From NCBI RefSeq assembly GCF_003945595.2, contig NW_024104520.1, positions 2,761,501 to 2,825,500 on the forward strand: 64,000 nucleotides of DNA, in the 5' to 3' direction. The notes beneath the pieces were generated by a model, which did not search any database, was not told where the DNA came from, and saw only the letters and a list, made by a program, of their open reading frames with translations. This document shows, piece after piece, positions 60,212 to 64,000 of the stretch. Position 1 is the stretch's first letter. Every line of letters begins with the position of its first letter. The translations under genes were made by a program, and so were the position numbers. This stretch comes from Pipra filicauda (lineage: Eukaryota; Chordata; Aves; Passeriformes; Pipridae).

Positions 60212-61400
60212 GTATTTTGGGTAACTAAGCACATGATTAAAGGTCTACATTTATTTCTACCCAGTGTCTGATCCAATAAGCAATCTCAGAGAACGTCCAC
60301 CCTAGTAAGCCTTAAAGAAAGTATAGGAAAAATGGGGTGAAAATTCCTCTTATATATAGCTTTCTCCCATAAGAAATGATAATGCAGAACAGAAAGGCGA
60401 TGAAATTAATTTACAACTTTTAACTAAAACTACAGAAATTCCTACTTTCTGTAGTTCAGGAGAGTACCTTGACCCAAAACCTGTGTCATTTCATTTCAGT
60501 CTGACTTACTGAAATTTTAAAAAATCCTTTTCCTCCAATATTCTTTTTCACTATATCTGTTTTAGCTACATAAAGTAGATTTACTGTTTAATTTTTGTCT
60601 TCACTGTGCTTTAGTTAGTCTAGAATTAGGACTCTGGCTTCTTAATACAAAACACCAAACTAATGTCTAGTAATGCTGTACTTAAACCATATGCATTCTA
60701 AGGTGTTTTAATGTGCCTACAGAAACATCTTAAGAACCAGTAGAAACAAGACTTTTAGGATCTGTTTTGCTGTAGAAATAGTGAGTGCCCAAGAATAAAC
60801 CGCTTCTTGCTTTGGCTATGTAATCCATTTCACAGTCTTCTCTTTCTCATCAATAAACTGTTCAACTGCCTAAATAAATCTACCTAATATCATTTGGTGT
60901 ATCCAAGGGTGGTTAAACATCCACTAAAATTGAAAGATGTGATACAGGCTACAGGGTTTTTTTTGGATCAGTAAATGGTGCCAGGTAAAATAAGTTAGTA
61001 GAAATTACTGGCAAATAGAAACTAGTAGCTAGTACTTATATTTGAGCAATCAGATCCAATCAAAGGGCAATTGTAAGTTCAAATTTATGTTTATTGAATG
61101 TCAAGAGTTGGAGACGTAGGAGGAGAACAAAATGGGAAGGAAGAACAAAAAGAAACAGAAACATTAGACTTCTAAATCTTGTTTCTCCATGTTTAGAGCA
61201 CTTATTTATGTACCTGTACCAGTGTGATATACCTGATCTTGCTTCGGTGATGAACTACTTCCTAGTGAACATTAATTAGGATGATAACTGAAACACAAAT
61301 GTCTCTGGTCCCCCAACACTATTCTAACCATACACAAAAGCCTGCTCATGTTCTAATTTTTTCATATCTTTTTAAGAAGTATATATTTTTCTGTTGTGAG
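60212..61400. other. Unique noncoding DNA
   Basis: No gene or transposon recognised. The last 60 bases are pyrimidine-rich and lead into the candidate exon at 61401. Confidence 0.55.
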
Positions 61401-61472
61401 GGAAATGTCTTTCAAGAAGAGGAAGAAGACTCAGATGATGGAAGTAGGAGGCTAAAGCTCAGAATGCTATAG
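61401..61472 (+). other. Candidate cryptic or noncoding exon, 72 bp
   Basis: A T-rich stretch ending ttttctgttgtgag precedes 61401, fitting a splice acceptor. The block ends TATAG followed by gtgagt at 61473-61478, a very strong donor match. Inside, one frame gives an acidic peptide (FQEEEEDSDDGSRRLKLRML) that stops at TAG exactly at the donor. The other two frames also contain stops, so as an internal exon it would end translation. It could be a poison exon, a long-noncoding-RNA exon, a terminal coding exon of an isoform, or chance. No gene identity can be given. Confidence 0.3.
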
Positions 61473-62683
61473 GTGAGTTGCAGCTACTTCAGCTAGTTGC
61501 CTAGACAGCCCTAATGACAAACATTAGCAGAAAAAAAATCAGGCATCTCATGGATTTTTAGTATTTTTTATATTAGTAAGTTTACTATTCAGCAGCTTTT
61601 AAATGTAGGCCTGCAAAATACAGTTTGTCAATTTATTGAACTTATTGAGCTCAAATTAAAGAAATGTCTGATGTCATATTAAAAACATTAACCTTCAAGT
61701 AAGAAAGTAATACCAGCATAGAATTTCAGACACATTTATTCCTTTTCAGTTTTACAGAACACTTGTTATCACGTGACTTATTAAATGTCTTGAGCCATTT
61801 AACATATGACCTTCTCTTCTTTGTGTGCTACCTTTGACATAAGTGTCATTTCCATTACATTTTACCTACAGTAGTATCTTTTTGCAGTTCTGTTTTGAAA
61901 GTTATTTTATATTCATAGTTCCATAATATTTTCCTCTTAGTCTTAGTGTTCCTGTTTTCTACTGCATCACATACTTGTACATTCCTTTTTTTCTCTGACT
62001 CTCTTAATAAATACCTTAGGTTTCTTTTACTTATATTTTTCTTGGAACAGCAAGCCTGCTAGGCTAGTGGAAGAAAACTTGAGAGTTATAATTTTTGTAA
62101 TGTCTGTTTGCTTGAGCTTTCTATAGCACAAACAGCTTACTCTAATTGTACCAGATAAATCACTGGGAAAAGGCTAGTCTACTTCTTAGATTTTATATCA
62201 GCTAAGTTGTCCCCTTTGGTGTTTTAATTTAATGAAAGAAGTTAATTGATGCATAAATAGCTTGACAAGTTACAGGCAGCACAATTATTTGGAGAGTTTG
62301 AGACAGACTGAAGGATGATTCCTCTAACTTCTGAGTCTAACATGAACTTGATTATAGATCTGGATCTGCTGAGACAGAATACAGTCATCACTTTCTTCTA
62401 GTGTTCATTATTTTGTTTTGCCTCTCCATTATTTCAGTTTGTGTCCTCTTGAAGCCTTCCCAGAAGTGCAAGTCTCTAAATTACAGTTCCTGTCTTGACA
62501 TTGTAATGCATGTTAACAGAACTTCTACTAGCACAGTGGCAGACTTAAGTCAACAGAGGTCTGTAATAGTTTGGAGATATTACTATGTGAACAATTTTTT
62601 GAGAAAAAATGGGTTTATAGCATGAAATGGATTTATATAATAAGTCCTCTACTGTTCTTTGTCTATCAGCAAATGGATCGGTC
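61473..62683. other. Unique noncoding DNA
   Basis: Apart from the donor-like gtgagt at its start I see nothing of note. The frame at 62401-62625 has no domain. Confidence 0.55.
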
Positions 62684-62735
62684 CAGGAGTTGGACTTGAT
62701 CTTCCTTGTTGGTCCCTTCCAATTCAGAAAGAAAA
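62684..62735 (+). mobile_element. CR1 3'-end remnant
   Basis: GGTCCAGGAGTTGGACTTGA followed by TCTTCCTTGTTGGTCCCTTCC and AATTCAG matches the 3' UTR end of CR1. The octamer tail is not preserved. Confidence 0.75.
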
Positions 62736-62944
62736 ATTCCTAAAGAAAACCAGTATTTTTAATGTACCATTTTAATATGTGCAGGTAGAAATGGTATACA
62801 TGGGTAGCATAGACTTTTATGACCCAATAGTTTCTGTAGGCATTTCCAGTTTATTGCTGAGAAGTAAGAGAAATTGAATATTTTTATAATTGTTGCTTAA
62901 TGCCACCAGTGCACACTGGAATCCAACCAACTTGAAAAATCAGC

Positions 62945-63150
62945 TTTGCAAAGAAGGACCTTGAGGTTCTGGTGGACCAGCTGACTATAAGCCAGCAAAA
63001 CACTCTTATGGAAAGGAAAGCAACAGCATGATTTGTTGTCAGACAGTGTTGGCAGCAGGTCAAGGCTGTGATCCGTCCTGTCTCCTCAGCACTGATGAGA
63101 CCATATCTGGAGTGCTGTATGTTCAGACTTTAGTCTGAAGACTATCAGGA
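62945..63150 (+). mobile_element. CR1 ORF2 internal fragment
   Basis: Ordered CR1 blocks: tttgcaaagaaggaccttga, ggttctggtggaccagctga, ataagccagcaaaac, gttggcagcaggtcaag, cagcactgatgagaccatat and ctggagtgctgtatgttcag. It corresponds to the same part of ORF2 as 30719 and to the 5' part of the copy at 26760. It cannot be continuous with 62684-62735, because in CR1 that 3' end should lie downstream. No open frame. Confidence 0.82.
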
Positions 63151-64000
63151 CTGCCCTAGGTAAATTAAAGTTAAATAAAACTTTGTTGGAAGGGAAGATG
63201 GGGACAATTTGGGAGCTATCAGAATTACCCTCCTTATATTATACAGTGTCTAAATAGTCTCATCACCAAAGCTGTGTAAACAGTGGGAACATCTGCTTCA
63301 GGCAATTTATAAAATGATATAAGGAAAAATTACTGTAGGATACAAGTTCATGACTGTTATCTAGCACATATTGTTCATCTTATTTAGGGGAAAAAAATTG
63401 ACAACAAACCAAGCTCTTCTTCTTGTGAAGCTCAGACTAGATTCTGACTTTATGCTCTTCATTGCTATGATAAAGGATTAAAAATAAATTCAGAGAGTAT
63501 TTACTTTCCTTAACAGCTGACAGAAATAATCAGTAATGTATGTTTAAGGCACCTTTCTTATTAGTAAACTCTCATAGAACTGAAACTCTAAAATAAGCAT
63601 ATATTTTTATGTATCTGATTCTAGTTTTGTTTTCTGTTATTTTGTTATAGTACTTTATAGAGCTAAAAAAGATTGAATATTCTTCCTAATTCTTCATGCT
63701 TAGGAATTCTTTATTAAGCCCATTTCTTTTCTTTTGAGCTGCTTGTTATTCTTTGAAGTTATGTCTCCTCAGGCTCTTCGATATTTTCTATTGACTCTTC
63801 TCACTTTAATTTAATTACTTTTCCTTTTTCTGAGACTTTATAGAAATGAAAAGTGTACAGGCTGTACTGAATTATATTTCTTGCTTGACCTTTAAATATT
63901 AAAAGATGAGCAAAAAGTATCATGAAATAGAATCAAACTTTGGATCCGTGATTTTCTTTGAATCCCATTAAAAATATGTATTCTTTTTGAAGTAGGATTG
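63151..64000. other. Unique A+T-rich noncoding DNA
   Basis: Nothing recognisable up to the end of the window. Confidence 0.6.

Noticed and set aside
62684..63150. One continuous CR1 element
   Set aside because: The 3' end precedes the internal ORF2 piece on the same strand, the reverse of the order in an intact element.
1..64000. CRISPR array, tRNA, rRNA, operons or prokaryotic features
   Set aside because: No regularly spaced repeats, cloverleaf with promoter boxes, or dense coding is seen; the sequence has the character of a vertebrate gene desert or intron.

Overview
The window looks like bird nuclear DNA: A+T-rich, CpG-poor sequence, intergenic or deep-intronic. The main evidence is its repeats. 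It holds many CR1 LINE fragments, some with the avian tail octamer ATTCTATG, and long ERVL-type solo LTRs of a kind common in neoavian genomes. No host protein-coding gene, rRNA, tRNA or CRISPR array can be supported. Almost every long open frame is either a piece of a retrotransposon or a chance frame, often antisense across an LTR.

Layout. 1-1092: unique A+T-rich DNA. 1093-2080: solo ERVL LTR with a near-perfect 5-bp target duplication. 2081-6874: unique. 6875-7187: minus-strand 3' end of an RTE-clade LINE (copy 1), beside a very old CR1 at 7263-7880. 7881-10739: unique. 10751-11356: second RTE copy, minus strand, with a perfect 11-bp target-site duplication, a TGA-repeat tail and an open frame across its whole length. 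11368-22553: about 11 kb of unique DNA with low-complexity tracts and a 24-bp perfect palindrome. 22566-23177: CR1. 23190-26759: unique, with a polypyrimidine tract. 26760-27792: two CR1 copies placed 5'-to-5'. 27793-30718: unique. 30719-34110: repeat cluster of two degraded CR1 pieces, a CR1 endonuclease-RT linker piece and a 1.08-kb LTR. 34111-37059: unique. 37060-37728: third RTE copy, plus strand. 37912-38046: CR1 RT fragment. 40294-40857: second ERVL solo LTR with a perfect 5-bp duplication. 44997-45410: CR1. 45840-46090: unclassified GC-rich segment. 50259-50300: very short CR1 3' end. 50301-59950: unique, with small tandem duplications. 59951-60211: LTR-like avian repeat. 61401-61472: possible 72-bp cryptic exon. 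62684-63150: two CR1 pieces.

Nothing forms an operon or pathway; the content is retrotransposition history. The most notable item is the trio of RTE-clade 3' ends. RTE elements are rare in birds, and the known avian family (AviRTE) is patchily distributed and has been interpreted as horizontally acquired. Lineage assignment needs a database search. I found no convincing new biological system. The other best leads are the outward-facing CR1 pair, the palindrome with homeodomain-type cores, and the cryptic exon.
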